Below are positions 48,041 through 61,104 of a stretch of 64,000 nucleotides of DNA, one piece after another. The stretch comes from Progne subis subis (taxonomy: Eukaryota > Chordata > Aves > Passeriformes > Hirundinidae). Each line of letters starts with the position of its first letter. Within the stretch, counting starts at the first letter, position 1. Location of the stretch: positions 1,922,001 to 1,986,000 of the forward strand of contig JAKJHU010000083.1 in NCBI GenBank assembly GCA_022316685.1. The letters run 5' to 3'. The notes beneath the pieces were generated by a model. That model was not told the DNA's origin. It did no database searches and worked only from the letters and a program-made list of their open reading frames with translations. Both the position numbers and the translations under genes were made by a program.

Positions 48041-48697
48041 CTGCAGCATGGAAAATACCAAAAAAATCAAAGCAATTAAAGTGTTTCCTAAATATCAGAA
48101 GTTTTTTATCAGTTGGGTTTTTTAATAATTGCACCAAATTAGTCATGCTTTAATTTTTTTTAAAATTAATTTGATTAAGACAGAGAGAATATTCTCCTCA
48201 TTGCATGGTGTATGGATGTAAAAGATTGAAGAACGATATTTTTCTAAATATGTGGATAATCTGCTAGCAAGGGGTGGATGTAAATGCAGTTAAATTGGAT
48301 TTTAGGAGTGTCTAGAAAAACCTGCAGTTACTTGGAATCCCAGACCTGCAGGCCTACAGGCAGGCACGTATTTGCTCATATGCACCTTTGCATTACTGGG
48401 AAAATCAGTGCTGTTGGCTTTAATCAAATAATAAAGACAAATACTGAATCAAAACTCCTTCTATTTGCTGTTTATATCATTATTGATCTTCACTTCCTTT
48501 GGAACTGCTCTAAGAGTGCTGGAGGAAGGGTGGAAAACATGTAATATCACACTATAACTACAGCTGAACACAACTTTTACATCCCATCATGTTTGTATTT
48601 AGCACATAAATGCATTTCTTTTTAGAATACTTTTGCAAAATTCACTCTAAGCAGCTACTTCTGAATTTCCAGGTTTATTAATTTTTCTCCATTTTAC
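48041..48697 (-). other. TIMP4: TIMP4 intron 3
   Basis: A 657-bp intron, GTAAAA donor and CTGCAG acceptor on the minus strand. It is A+T-rich with nothing recognisable inside. Confidence 0.9.
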
Positions 48698-48812
48698 CTG
48701 TTAGAAGATACTGTTTTTTGTTGTTGGCTTCTAGCTTCACTCCACAGAGTGATGAATCAAAAGGGGTGTAGACATACTGGACGTCCTTGAGCTTTTCAAA
48801 TCCTTTAAACAT
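48698..48812 (-). CDS. TIMP4: TIMP4, exon 3
   Basis: This 115-bp exon lies between ACTTTCAG|ATG and AACAG|GTAAAA on the minus strand. In phase 0 it encodes MFKGFEKLKDVQYVYTPFDS and SLCGVKLEANNKKQYLLT, leaving one base of the Gly codon completed by exon 4. MFKGFEK and YTPFDSSLCGVKLEANxxKQYLLTG are TIMP family motifs. The Cys in SSLC pairs with the N-terminal Cys1 in known TIMP structures. The initial ATG is an internal Met and not a start codon. Confidence 0.97.
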
Positions 48813-51800
48813 CTGAAAGTGATCAGAAACAGTCAGTCAGTAGTGGAAAATAAGCGTGAAAAAAACAGTTGCAAACAAGAGCTGGAAGAGGTACAGGGTG
48901 AATGCTCCAAAGTCTGAATTAATGTGAGAAAAACACCAAAGACTGGACTTGTTCTCTACACTTCATGAAATACATCCAAGGATTTCAGGAGGGAATTAAG
49001 TAGGTCTTATTTTTTTTAAATTACAGCTTTTAAAATGTGCATTTCCAGTGTATTTAATGGATTGTTTAAAGTTTCTCTTAAATTTCTATTCTACTGGCAT
49101 CTTCCATTCAAGGAGCAATGCAGAGACAGCAATTCACCTTGACCAAAATGCATATATTTCTCAGTGCATTCCTATGGGGAATCTTCTCTTGGTCACTGTG
49201 GCTCTTGGGATCTCCTGGGACGCCAAACATGCTGAGGAACTGAGCATGTCCTGAGCATTGCTTTCAGATTTTGTTGCTTAAGCAACGTGGTTTTCCACAT
49301 CCAAAATTCTCACCAGTGGGACCTTCTCAAATAACCGTTGGAAAACGTGAGCCATCCCTCAGGATTTACACCCTGCGAGTCCCCAAAATGGAGAGATTTG
49401 GGATCAAAGCTCTTTTCAGGCTGGCTGCCCCTTAACAAGCAGTTTAAACTCCGAAAAGAAATCAAAAATGAGCCATTAAAAGATGAGAACAAGCTTAGCC
49501 GTGTCCCAGCATAGCGAGGAGGGAGCAGAAGGTGCTGCTGTCATCACCTCATGTGCCACCACCAGCACAGTGACATCATGCCACGTGTTGACAGCTGGGA
49601 ACAATGGCAGGGGCTCACAGCTCTCCCAGCCGCAGCTGGTGTCACTGGAAAATATGTTTGTGCTCCTCAAGCCCCTCCCAAGGGATTTAAATAGCACAGG
49701 CCACTAGCAAATACTCAGTAATATGTTGGTTTTACTGAAGCCTTATTTATGGAGGGGGGGGAAAAAAGCCAACGCTGTTGTCACCGCATGGCTGATCCAA
49801 AAATATTAGCTGGGATTTGAAATACTGTGGAGGAAAAAAAAACAAACAGGCCCAGCCAGAGCAAAACACAAAACAAACTGGCACTCTGTCCAGAGCAGCA
49901 GTGGGAATCACAGGAAATCTCAAAATGATGAGGGAAATGCGTCTGGTACGGGGCCACCACATGAGCTCTGCAAGTGTCCTTCACCTCTCCACATTCAGAA
50001 ACCTTCAGGGTTTTGTAGGGAACAGTTTTTCCATGGGTATCTCAGCCTTTGACCTCAACTTTGGAGGCTTTGTGTAGACAACACACCTTGATTTATCTAT
50101 AAACCCTGTAAATATCCAGAGTAAGGCATAATGGAGGTTTAGTTAATATTTAAATGAGTTTAGTGCTTGTTTTGCTGCAGGTTTTTTTTTGTTTCTTGGT
50201 TGAGTTTTTTTTGAAATTACCGGCTGACTTATCTCTGGCTTTGACCTGTATAATTGTAACAGTCACTTCTAAAGATTATAATCTTGTGTTTAACTCTGCA
50301 AATCGTATTTGATCTTCTCAATCACATTCTCCCTTCTCCTAAAAGCATGGATATTTTTCTGTAAGGGGCTAAGGTGGTTGGATTTGGTTCTGCATTGGTG
50401 CATGGTCCAGGTTCACCTGAGCTCCTGGTGGGATTTATTGAAACAGGAAAATAGGGCGAGGATTTGGGGGATGGAGAGATGTGAAGCTGCTGCTGAAGCC
50501 TGTATGGACACTGTCCCTGTCTTCCTGAGGGGTGCAACCAGCACCAGCTGGTTTTGCTCTCAAATTTTAGAATGAGTGTGATGACCAAGTCAAAATACAA
50601 AAATATCATGAAGAAATATTCAATTGCATATAAATCACATATTATCTTCTCTTCTTTAATACAGTTCTGTAAATATTGCAAGAAAAGAACAGTAATTGAA
50701 AAGGTTTATGGCTTCTTGACATGCCAACCCATCCCTATAAAATGAATAGCCCCTTGTTATTTTTTTTTTTAATTTCTGAAAATGAGTATTTTTGTCTAGA
50801 ATAGCAATGTTTTAATGCTAAGCCTAATCCACTGGATTTAAAGTGAGAGAAACAGAATTTAAGCCATCACAATAATGGAACAGCTCAACAGCCCTGAGAG
50901 CAATAGAGCAGAGGAAACAGCAGTGTTGTGCTGAATGTTACAGTCCAACACAACTTCCAAGGGTTCTGTGTTCCCTCTCCAAGAGGGGAGAATTGATGAG
51001 GAGAGTGTGAATATCTGAGTGCTCTAAAAGCCCTCCCCAAAACTCACAGTGAGGTGATCATTTTTGTGAATTTTTGGTGATAGTTTTTGATGCATTTTAT
51101 AGCTCAAAAGAGATGATTGGAGAGTCTGTTTTTTCCTTGCTGTGTCGTATAAAGCAAATTCTTGGCCTGTCTCCCTCCCTGTGAGTGCTCCTGCCCTGGA
51201 TTACCCAGAGCCGCTGGGCACCCAAAGGACCCTGCAGTTTGTGGGGCTGCAGGGCATCTGGAGAAAACATCAGAACACTTGGGAGAAGGCTGGAATGGTG
51301 GGCAGAGAATATCCTCACCTTTCACACGCACTGTGGAGTTAAATTCTTTAAAATGCCATCACCTGAGGTGACACATAGTGTCACCAAGCCATTGCCCTGT
51401 CCTCAGCAGTTCAGCAAACTGAGTGATTGTTCAGCACGTTTAATTTCTACCTCAGTTACATTCTTTGGATATGTCAGGTTGCCCTGCTGAGGGGTTTATC
51501 AGGCACAGTTGCTTTGCTGGGTTTATTTTGGGGCTGTACTGGGTGCACAAGTGACCCCACAAAGGTTGGGCACATCACAGAACTCCTGTTTTCCAACCAT
51601 AATCCTTCCTTTCCCTCCCTGGAGCAGGGATCTGGGTCCTGGGGCAGGGGAGGGTTTGGTCCTGAGCTGAATCTGGTCAGAAGGAAGGATTTGAGGCATG
51701 GGGGTTATCCCAACGCTTCTGTTGTCAGTCTAAGCTTGTGTGTGATGATGTAGAGCATCTTTCATTAAAAACCACATCTCTGCTTTGTCCAGGCCTGGCT

Positions 51801-53297
51801 GAGTTACCCTCTGAACCTGAGTGGAATTAAATAAACACCTCTTCCTGCTGCCTGAGTTTTGAACAGGCCTCCACTGGTGAAAATTAGGGGGAAAACTCCA
51901 AAGCAGCTTCAATACACAAATATATTTTGGAGATTTCAGGGTGCTCAAGAATGGGGTTGCAGGCTGAAAATAATGACTCAGATTAGACTTCTCATTCTTC
52001 TTGTTTGTGCTGAGGTATAAAGTGATTTGCATTTCTATCAGGTTCCCAAAGTGCTGCAGAGTAGCAATAGAACATTTAAGCGCCAGTGGGAGAAAAGGGA
52101 ATTCTCTGGCATTGATGTACTTATTTCTGTAAAGAAATATTTGAATATATTCTTAAGGAAGATGGAAAGTGGCAGATGATGACGAGCTTCGGGGTTTGTT
52201 TTAGCAAGGTAGAGACTGGCTTGTTGAAATTGCTATAAAATCTCAACAGAAGTCATGTGTGATACCCATCCTCATAAATACTTTGAGATATTCTTGTTTA
52301 TCCAAGATTCTTCCTGCTCAAACTCCTATGAGGGGATTGGATCAGTGGATACAGCTTAAATAACTGCATTTTTTTTGAAAGCATGTAGCCATGCATAATG
52401 ATCTTCTTAAGCATTCCCAGTAAATGTAGAAGTGCAAAGATTATAAAATAATATTCAGTGAAAAATGAGATGAAACTACCTTGAAAACAAACCAACCAAC
52501 CAATCCACCTCACCCGTGCACATTCACACATTTTAATTTAGAGATATTACCTACTTCTTGTGTAGAAAAAGGTAAATCAAGATAATTTTAACTTCAGTGG
52601 AGAGTTTGAGAGTGACTTCAATGGGCTCAAGACCTGTCTTCTTAAATTGCATTAATAGGAATGGTGTTTATCATTATCTTAAAATGTATTAATGTGAATA
52701 AACACCATTTATATCTCCTTAGTGGAGCTGAACAATGAGTGGGAAAATCCTGTGAGATTCTGAATCTGTGTCTTTGGGTGTTTGCCTCCCCAGCAACGTT
52801 CACACAAACAGATTTTTGGTTTTGTGACTCCTAGCCCTACAAATATCCCTGTTCACAATGAACAAAGGGTTTGCTCTCTTGGCTGGAAATGCTCTCCTCT
52901 CTTTGGGAAGTTTGGCTCATGCAGAGCTGCCACACCATCAGAGCACAGGTGATCAGGAATCCTCCAAAACCGGATGTGCTGACACCGCTCACAGAATGAA
53001 GCACATTTTTTGGCACCTTCAAAATTATGAATAACAAAATTCCTCAGTCAAAATATCATTATTTAGTGAAAACCTCCTGAATGTCAGGACAACTTCCTTT
53101 CCTTTCCTTTTTTTCTTTCCCTTTTTTTAATCCCTCTCCTAATTTTGATTTATTCTGTGTAGTTCATCTGGGTCTGTCTGTGGGGGCAGCTGGAGCCTTT
53201 TCCAGCTTCCCCAGCATTTTGGACTAAACTAGTTTGGGCTGAAATATGCAGAGGTTATCAGCATTGAACTTCAAAAAAGCTGAGTGATTCCATGTAC
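48813..53297 (-). other. TIMP4: TIMP4 intron 2
   Basis: A 4485-bp intron, GTACAT donor and TTTCAG acceptor on the minus strand. Only short unrelated open frames and A+T-rich sequence are seen. No mobile element is clearly recognisable. Confidence 0.88.
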
Positions 53298-53395
53298 CTT
53301 TATTTGTTTGATTTCATACCGGATCATTTTGTGGGTATCAAGGGGATCATCACTGGCAGGAACCACCTTTTCACTGGATATTTTTGCTCGGATCA
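53298..53395 (-). CDS. TIMP4: TIMP4, exon 2
   Basis: This 98-bp exon lies between CTTTTCCAG|TG and ATAAAG|GTACAT on the minus strand. Its first two bases complete a Val codon begun in exon 1. It then encodes IRAKISSEKVVPASDDPLDT and HKMIRYEIKQIK. V-IRAKISSEKVVPAS is close to TIMP4. TIMP2 and TIMP3 differ around EKVVPAS. It ends in phase 0 before MFKGF. The polypyrimidine tract of its acceptor is formed by a (GA)8/(CT)8 microsatellite at 53404-53419. Confidence 0.96.
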
Positions 53396-53403
53396 CTGGA
53401 AAA

Positions 53404-53419
53404 GAGAGAGAGAGAGAGA
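53404..53419. repeat. TIMP4: (GA)8 microsatellite in TIMP4 exon 2 acceptor
   Basis: Uninterrupted GA repeat. On the transcribed (minus) strand it is (CT)8 starting 9 bp upstream of the exon 2 acceptor, so it serves as the pyrimidine tract. Confidence 0.93.
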
Positions 53420-56400
53420 TATTTAAATGCAAATGAGCAGATGCCCAATTTTACAAGCAAAAATGAACATTATATTGATAGATTTTAGCATTGTTTTGAC
53501 ACTTCAGCTACAAGTAGATTTGAAAGATTTTACCACGAGACCACCAGCTGAGCTCCTGAAAACAAAAGTCAGTGGGCTGTCTGTGATGTAAATCTGAGTT
53601 CCCAAGAATCTGGAAACCTGATTGATGTTACCACTCAGTTTTGACAAAAAACGTCCATCAAAATCTCTGGAAAGCTTGAATCCCCTAAAATTTGACAAAA
53701 TACCCATCATTATAATCAGTGAGCAGAGGAAAGGGACACTTGTGTTGATGACAGAATTGTTGATCATATAAATAGACTTGCACTAAGCTCCTGAAAGCCT
53801 GTGCCAGGGAAGAGGAAAGCATTGATTTCATGCATGAAATCAGAAGAATAATCTTCTATTCACTTTTCTGAGGCTTGACATAGCACTCCACTTGTTGTGT
53901 TAACCTGTAGAAATCAATTACTTCCTGTCTGGATGTACTTAATTTATTTCCTGTTATTTAATCAAGGAGAGCAGGATTTCAAGGATTTTTTGAAAGAAGA
54001 AATGCATTCTTTTCCCCTCTCTTTCTTTGAGGCACCTCTCTTGTGTGTGATGTTTAAAATACACCAGGACTCTTTGGCACTGTGGTTCTAAGAACACGGT
54101 GCATGGCCAAAATTCCTCGGGGGATTTTAGCCACCAAAATAAGTGAGAGCCCCATTTTTGCTCCATTCTGGATGGCCACTGCTGCAGCTCCTGGGTTAGA
54201 ACAGTTTGTGCTAGTGGAGAGGCCCTGCCAAGCCAGAGCAGAGGAAATTTTTCTGACATCAAAATTGCATGTTGCCCCCCCCCTGCAAAAATAAACCCCT
54301 TTTTTTAATTAGATTGACCTCATTTTTGTCATATTTAACATCATAGCTAAAGAAAAGGAATAGGAAATGCAGCCTGAAATGCAACCAGGTGGAGATCAGG
54401 CCCACCTAACCCTGGGCAATTCCCATTTCCTCACTAATTAGCCAACTAAATTGGATGGAATAATCAACGTGTTGCAGATGCCTGCAGCTTCCAAGCTGCA
54501 GCAGGATGCTCCCTCCTCCTGAGTCACTAAACCCTTCTTGGGTTTTATTTTAGACTTCTTGGGAGGAAAGAGTTCTTTGAAGTACGAGCAGCAAATTCCT
54601 CATTTCACCTGGAAAGTGGCAGCATCTCTTTAATCACCTGCAGATGTGAGCAGTCCCACAAATTAACTGTGTGTCTGATCTCCTTCCAGGGGAAAAGTGT
54701 TGTGGATTGTGTGTGTGCTCTACACTGCTGGCAAGGACAAATTAGGATGGTGGTGTTTTTGTTTTGAGATGCTCTCCTTTGCATCATTACTCCCTAAAAA
54801 AAAAAAAAAAAGAGGATTTCTCATTAAAGAGTCTGTTCAATTCTGAAGGAAAAGGCTGAGAAAATAACATTATTTTCCCGGTACCGTTACGTGGTTCATG
54901 TGCAGGAAATCTTTTCCTGCTTACTCAGTGTGGGATAATTAAATTTACTTTCCCCACGTGTTTAATGTTGAAACATTGTACATTTCCATATTTTTATGAA
55001 GTTCTACTCGATAGCACATGAGTGGAAGGCTATAGATAATCCCTGATAGCTCCAGGGGTCTCCATGGAGTTGTGCAAGGCTGAAAGTGTCACATCCTGAG
55101 GTTTGCCATGCAGAGATCTTGCGGCGGGTACGTAGATAAAAATGAGAAGTATTTCTGTGATGTGTGTGTTTCATTCGTTTGTTTAAGAGAAAGCTTCCAG
55201 ATGGCAAAGGAGGACAAATTGAGGTTGGTTTTGGTTTTTTTCTAACAGTACGAAAGGTTAACTGTCTAAACTTTTAGCTATTTGGGTTTTACCCTTCTCT
55301 CCTCCTGAAACCAGATTCCAACGCGCAGAGATCTTTTGGCGCCTTTTAATTCTTCTTGGGTTTCTTTTTATTTTTATTTTCTGTGCATTAATATTTTTTT
55401 GCCATCAGTGTCGTCTAGCTGTCTCCTCAAACCTCTGATTCATGTGGCTGCTCCTGGTTTTGACCACAAGCACTTCCTGCTGGAGCATTCCTGGGCATCT
55501 CCTTCTCCTCGCTCGTGGTTCGGGGGGCTCAGGATTCCTCCAACTCTGCACTTCTTTTCAAGACATGGTTTCAAGTATTCCACGGCTGGCTTGGCCTCTC
55601 TGTGGGAGTGAGAACAGCCTCTGGTTGTTCAAAAATAATGTCATTTAGCTGTTATTGCTTCCTTATGAGGAATTTGCATCTACAGAATACGTAGGCACAG
55701 ATTTCATATTTCAGTGCCAGTAATTCCGAACGCCTCAGATTCAATCTGCACTAAACATACAGACCTTATTGTTTCAATAGGAGGATGTAGCTTTTCTGTG
55801 GACTCAGCTTTGATAAAATGTCATTTTTTGTCCTCACTTTGCAGTGGAGGTTGTCTCAGGTGACTGAACTGAAAGGAAATGAGCTTGAAGTAGAGGAGGA
55901 CAACGCTCAGCCCTTGGGCACTCGGGATTAGAAATGTGTGAAGAATATATTTACTCCTTCTTTTCTGAATAATAATGAACCTCTCCCAACCATTTGTAAA
56001 TCAGTAGAAGATCATTTTAACTGGGTAAAACACTGAATATATTTAGTTTATCATTTGATGTAGTTGTGCTTATACAGTCAGGAGAAAAGTGTCAGGGTTT
56101 GTGCAATACAGAAGTGTTTGTATGCAATAAGGGTAGAAAGTTAGGCATTGATCTTCCCCAAACCTGGGTGATTTCCTTCTGGAATAGCTACACTAATTAA
56201 TACCTGTAAATAAACTGTACCATCACCTTGTGTGTTAGAGATTTTTGTGAATATGAAGAACTACTTTTATTCCAGGTACATTTCCTTACTCTAAGCTAAT
56301 TCTCTGCCATGAGATTGATTTAACTCCACCACAGTGACAAAAACAATGAAATATGATGGGAGAGAAGACACAAGGAACTGAGAAGTCACGGCCCATTCCA

Positions 56401-58324
56401 AGGCACAGATATGGATGAAATCTGGATAAACCAAATCCTTGCACTTTGCCTACTGAAATTCATACATTCCCTAAAAGTAGTGCCATTTTTAGACTCTGAG
56501 TTATTTCTTAGGCAATAGCTGAGGGAAAACTGTTGAGTGAAGGATTACTCTCATTGTCCTAAGTTGGTATTATTAAATAATACATTCTGTATTACAGTAT
56601 TCAATATTTTATATTACTGGACTTAAGTGGTGAGATTATCCTCAAGCTACTTTTCACAGTCCAAGTGTTTGAAGACAGACAACTCTACTCAGCTAAAATA
56701 ATCAATTTTACCACTCCTTCAAAAAGGAAAGCAAATTGGAGTTTAGTCCTCAGATAAACTTTATAGTCCTAAGAAGCAGGAAGTTAAGGAGAAGGTAAAA
56801 AAGCTGATGAACAAGTGAGGTCTTTTCCTCCACCATCTCCTAAGTACCAGCAACTGCACAGTGAAAAATAATTATCTAGGAAGATATTCAAGATACTGCT
56901 GGACATAAGAACAAGAAATTATATGTTATATATAAATCCTTATGTGCATTCTTGTTTTAAAAACATAAATAGGTAAATAGATAAGCAGATAAATAGATAC
57001 ATGCATATTGAGGAAGAATCTGTGTTTCAGTTGTGCCTCCAGTTCACCTCAGGTTTTTTACAGGCTACACCACAGCTCTGTGAATAGAGATGTGATCTCC
57101 ATCTCTTCTAAGCAGTCTTCCTCTCATGAAATCAGGAAAGTTTAGTTACTATCTCACAAGTTTATAATCACAACCAGTTTTGCCACAAAAAAACCTTGAA
57201 ATGAGCCTTCAGAAACTATGTTGACAGGAAAAGATGTAAGCTCTTAAAAAGTTACCATCAAGACTCGTGAAGCTCTTTTTTTATCTCTTATATTTGAAAG
57301 CCCCAATTTAGCCCTTTCATTTAATTACCTAAAATGCAAAGAGTAAATTTTGAGCACTTCTTTCCCCCTGTCTCTTTAAAGTCTGACACTTCAGTCTTAG
57401 ATGCTCTTGCTCTTGGAGGGACAAGGAATAAAAGGCACAAGGAGAAGGAGCTAAGTGAAAGTGTGTGCCTGTCACATGGTTGGAGGGAGGTTGGCATCCA
57501 AAACAGAGATAGAAAGCATCCAAAAAGTGTTTTTCTGAAATACCACGTCAGTCAGAGTGTGCAGTGTGAAATGTAGCAGAGCTACGGGCACAGAGTATGG
57601 ATGTGCATTATTTTGAAGCCCCTAATATTCAAATTAACTTCCCTCTATAGAAATCTGCCCTTTCACCAAAAGGAAAGTGCTTTAATACACAATGTGCAGC
57701 TGTTTCTGCTCACTCTTCTGCTGGAAGATTAACTCAAACTTCTGTCATCTATCTATTATCTATCTATCAGAACTTTTCCCCTCCTTGGAGTGCAGGAGCT
57801 TAAAACTTGCCCCATAAATGTCTCAAATTCCTAAAAGATCCCACTCAGAATTTTTTTAAAAGGAAAATCCCACAGTGACAACTGCTGGAGCTCCAGCCAC
57901 AGAGACCTTGAGTTTATGTAAATTCCATTCAAAAACTCTTTTTGTCCAAAAGTGATGCTTTTTGGCAGGGGTGGGGGAGAAGAGAGCTTGTATTTCCTCA
58001 AATGTGTACATGTAGACACTTTTTTAGTTTTTTTCTAAAGAAGTTATTGAAAGGAAAATGAGTATTTTGCTTCATTGCAGCACTCTAGTGAGTTCCAACC
58101 CTGTTTTACATATCCAAAGGAATCCCAGTGATTCTTGTTCCTTTTTCCCTTCCCTACACTGCAGCACTTCTGATCCCAGGCTACCCAAACGAGGTTGGAA
58201 CATGACATTGCCTCTGAGGCGTCTTGGGTTTGTGCACTGAAAGAATTTGCCATAAGAACATGCAGAGGAGTCCGCACGAGGGGTTTGGAGCTGTAAAAGT
58301 CAAGCTTTCAGGTCCAGTGATTTA

Positions 58325-58385
58325 GAATCATAAAATAGAATTTAGAATAATAGCATAATAGAATAGATTAGGATAACATTAGAAT
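58325..58385 (-). mobile_element. Possible CR1 3' tail remnant, minus orientation
   Basis: AATCATAAAATAGAATTTAGAATAATAGCATAATAGAATAG resembles the reverse complement of the CR1 terminal ATTCTATGATT repeat, decayed. The body of a CR1 element next to it is not evident, so this may be only simple sequence. Confidence 0.3.
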
Positions 58386-60980
58386 AAAGCAGGAAAGAGC
58401 TGAAGTGGCTCTGGGACTGTCCCTGTCCCTGGGGTGACAGGCTGGGGTTACTTCCAGGTGTGTTGGTTTTCCTTTATTTGCTTTCTTAGCTGGCTGCAGC
58501 AAAATAGAAATCCATTCTCAGTTCTCCTGTGGCAATCCTTCCAATTTCACACCACCTGATAAAGATGTGCCTGAATATTTTTAAGAACACCTCATTTAAG
58601 TAAGTGTATCACTTCTATGTTTCTTGTTTTATATATCCTAATTTATTTTGCAGTCACATAACGGAAGCTTCCAGAACTGCTGCATTAACTAATCAGTGGT
58701 GTAGTAATGATGATTTTCATTTGAATAATGGGATAAAACACTTAGAAATACACCAGTGCAGTGTTGGTGGTACCACAGTTGTTGTTCTAGCCAGAAAAAA
58801 ATTTAGCCAAGTTTTCCATTAACAAATTTTCTCAAGTGAAGGTGAGAGGGTGATTTCCTTCAGGGTGTCGCTGTGGGATTAGGAAAGAAGGGGTTTTATT
58901 AACACCCTGTCACCACAAGTGCTAAAATTTGTATTCTGTAAGAGGAAACTGGGGACAGGCATGATAATGAGATGTTCAGCAGTGCCCAATCTGCAGTTTG
59001 GGCGGTGAGTGAGTTCAGAGGGTTCAGTGTGAGACCAGAGGTGAGGCTGCAAATCCCAGAAGGGGACTGGAATTCATGGGGAGAGATGCTCCAGGGGAGT
59101 GTCTGTGTGCAGCCTGGCCAGCAAACACCACTGCAGCTCAGATCTGTCTCCACTTGGAGTCAGGCATCTCAAACTGGCCAAGAATTTCAATGTGAGTAAC
59201 CAGAAGGCAAAATAAATTAAAGTTTGTGAGCAGAACCCCATCTACTGCAGTCACCTAAAGTCAAGCTGTGGTAAAATAACGCAAGGAATCCCAGAAAATC
59301 TCTGGAGAGAGTGTGTGACCACATTATTTCATAGCTTTCTTTGTGTCTGGAGGGCACAGAAACTGAAGCCAACATACTATGGTCCACTCTTGGTATCTTG
59401 GAGGAGAATAATGGCACGAAATTCTATCAGAGCTGCCAAGGAAGCCAAGAACAGTGTGGAACACTTCAGGAGTACACAGATATGACAAAGATATTCTCTA
59501 GACAGGGAACTAGACATCTGAGACACTTAACTTTCCTTGTGGAGAGGGAACAGAGCCAGCAGGCAAGGAGAATGAATAATCAACCTCGAAAAAGAAGAGG
59601 AATCTGCACAGGATTTGTCACAACAGACCAAAATTAATGCACCCCCTTAAAGCAACTCTGCACAGGATGGGAAGGGCAGAATAGATACCTCAGATGGAAT
59701 TCGAAATTAAACCTGGTCTATTGGCTGCTGATTTACATTGCTCATAAAACCTCTAAAGTGTACAAGAGGTTGTCAAATCTTCCTCCGTAATTTAGAGCGA
59801 CTGTCCCATCTGTCCAGCCCTGCCACTCTCCCTTTCCGTGCCCTTTTTTTAACTAAACATGGATTGTTCAGTGGTGTCAGAGATTTGCTTGCCATATTTG
59901 CTTATGGTGAAGCTTTGAATCTCACCAACAAAGAGCAAATCAGCTTGCTTAAATATTCATGTACACAGAAAATATATTGTGGTTTCTCAGGGTACATGTG
60001 AGAGGAAGGAAGAAAGCAGCATTGGTAACACAGATTGCCACTCTGATTGAAGGTCACAGGCTGTCACTAATGCTCCCAAAAAGAGGCCAAAGTTATTGAG
60101 TGATTGACATAAAATAATGTTGAAAAGAAGGAATTCAATACCCAACGCATACCTCTACATACACAGTGATATTTTTAAAGCAGATTATTTTAGAGATAAT
60201 TCTGGGGAGAATGAAGGTTTTGTTTTCTTAGCATTTCAGTGTTTGATTTGCACATGTTGGCTTCCACCAGGACTGGCAGTGGCACCATGTCAGTCATTTG
60301 AAATCTCTGGGAATGTCTGCGGGTATTCCATAGATCCCTGGGAGCAGTAACCATTTCTGCCATGAGCAGCCAGCCCTGCCAGTGCCACCAGGGTGAATTC
60401 ATGGCTCAATAAATTGCCTTTAACCTGAACTGTTTAAGACTTTTCCAAAGCCAGTCCCTGAACATCAAATATTCTGGGTTCATCTGCTCATGCTGAGGGA
60501 TTTGCCAGCTACGCTCTCATGAAAATGCCAATATATTTTTTTGTCCTTTTCCCACTTACAATTGCCTTAATTTTTCTCTAGTCTGAGTCCAAATAAAGAG
60601 GATCTGCTAGTGCTGTAACTCCAGCTCACATGTTTTGAGGTGCTCTGTATTGCATGAAAAAGGTTTGTGCCCTGTGTTTGCAAAAGATCTCTGCTTTTTA
60701 CTCCTTCCCGGGTATTTGCTTTGCAGCTCACTGCCATGTCAATCCTCATCTTTATCTACAATAAGTGGCCTGATAATGAGCTCAGGAAAATCTCACTTTT
60801 GCAAATCAATTCCTGTTAAATTGGATCTTTCAGAATCTGATTGTTATGAATTTACTGGGACACTTCCAGTCACTTCCAGACCACCTCTGCCACAGGTGTC
60901 CAAGTGTTTTACCTCCAAATGGCTTTGCTGGGTTTTTTTTTTTTTAAGCAAAACTTGCTGGCCACCATCACCACCCCTGG

Positions 60981-61104
60981 AAATGGTTCAAAATATCCAT
61001 TTTTTAGAATCTTGTATGGCAGATTTCCAGTGTTGGGGCAGGAAATGGTTCAAAATATCCATGTTTTTAATTCTTATACAGCAGACTCCCAGTGTAGGGG
61101 CAGG
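60981..61104. repeat. 62-bp direct duplication, two diverged copies
   Basis: AAATGGTTCAAAATATCCAT begins copies at 60981 and 61043. Both continue with TTTTTA..TCTT, then GCAGA..CCAGTGT, then GGGGCAGG. Confidence 0.88.
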
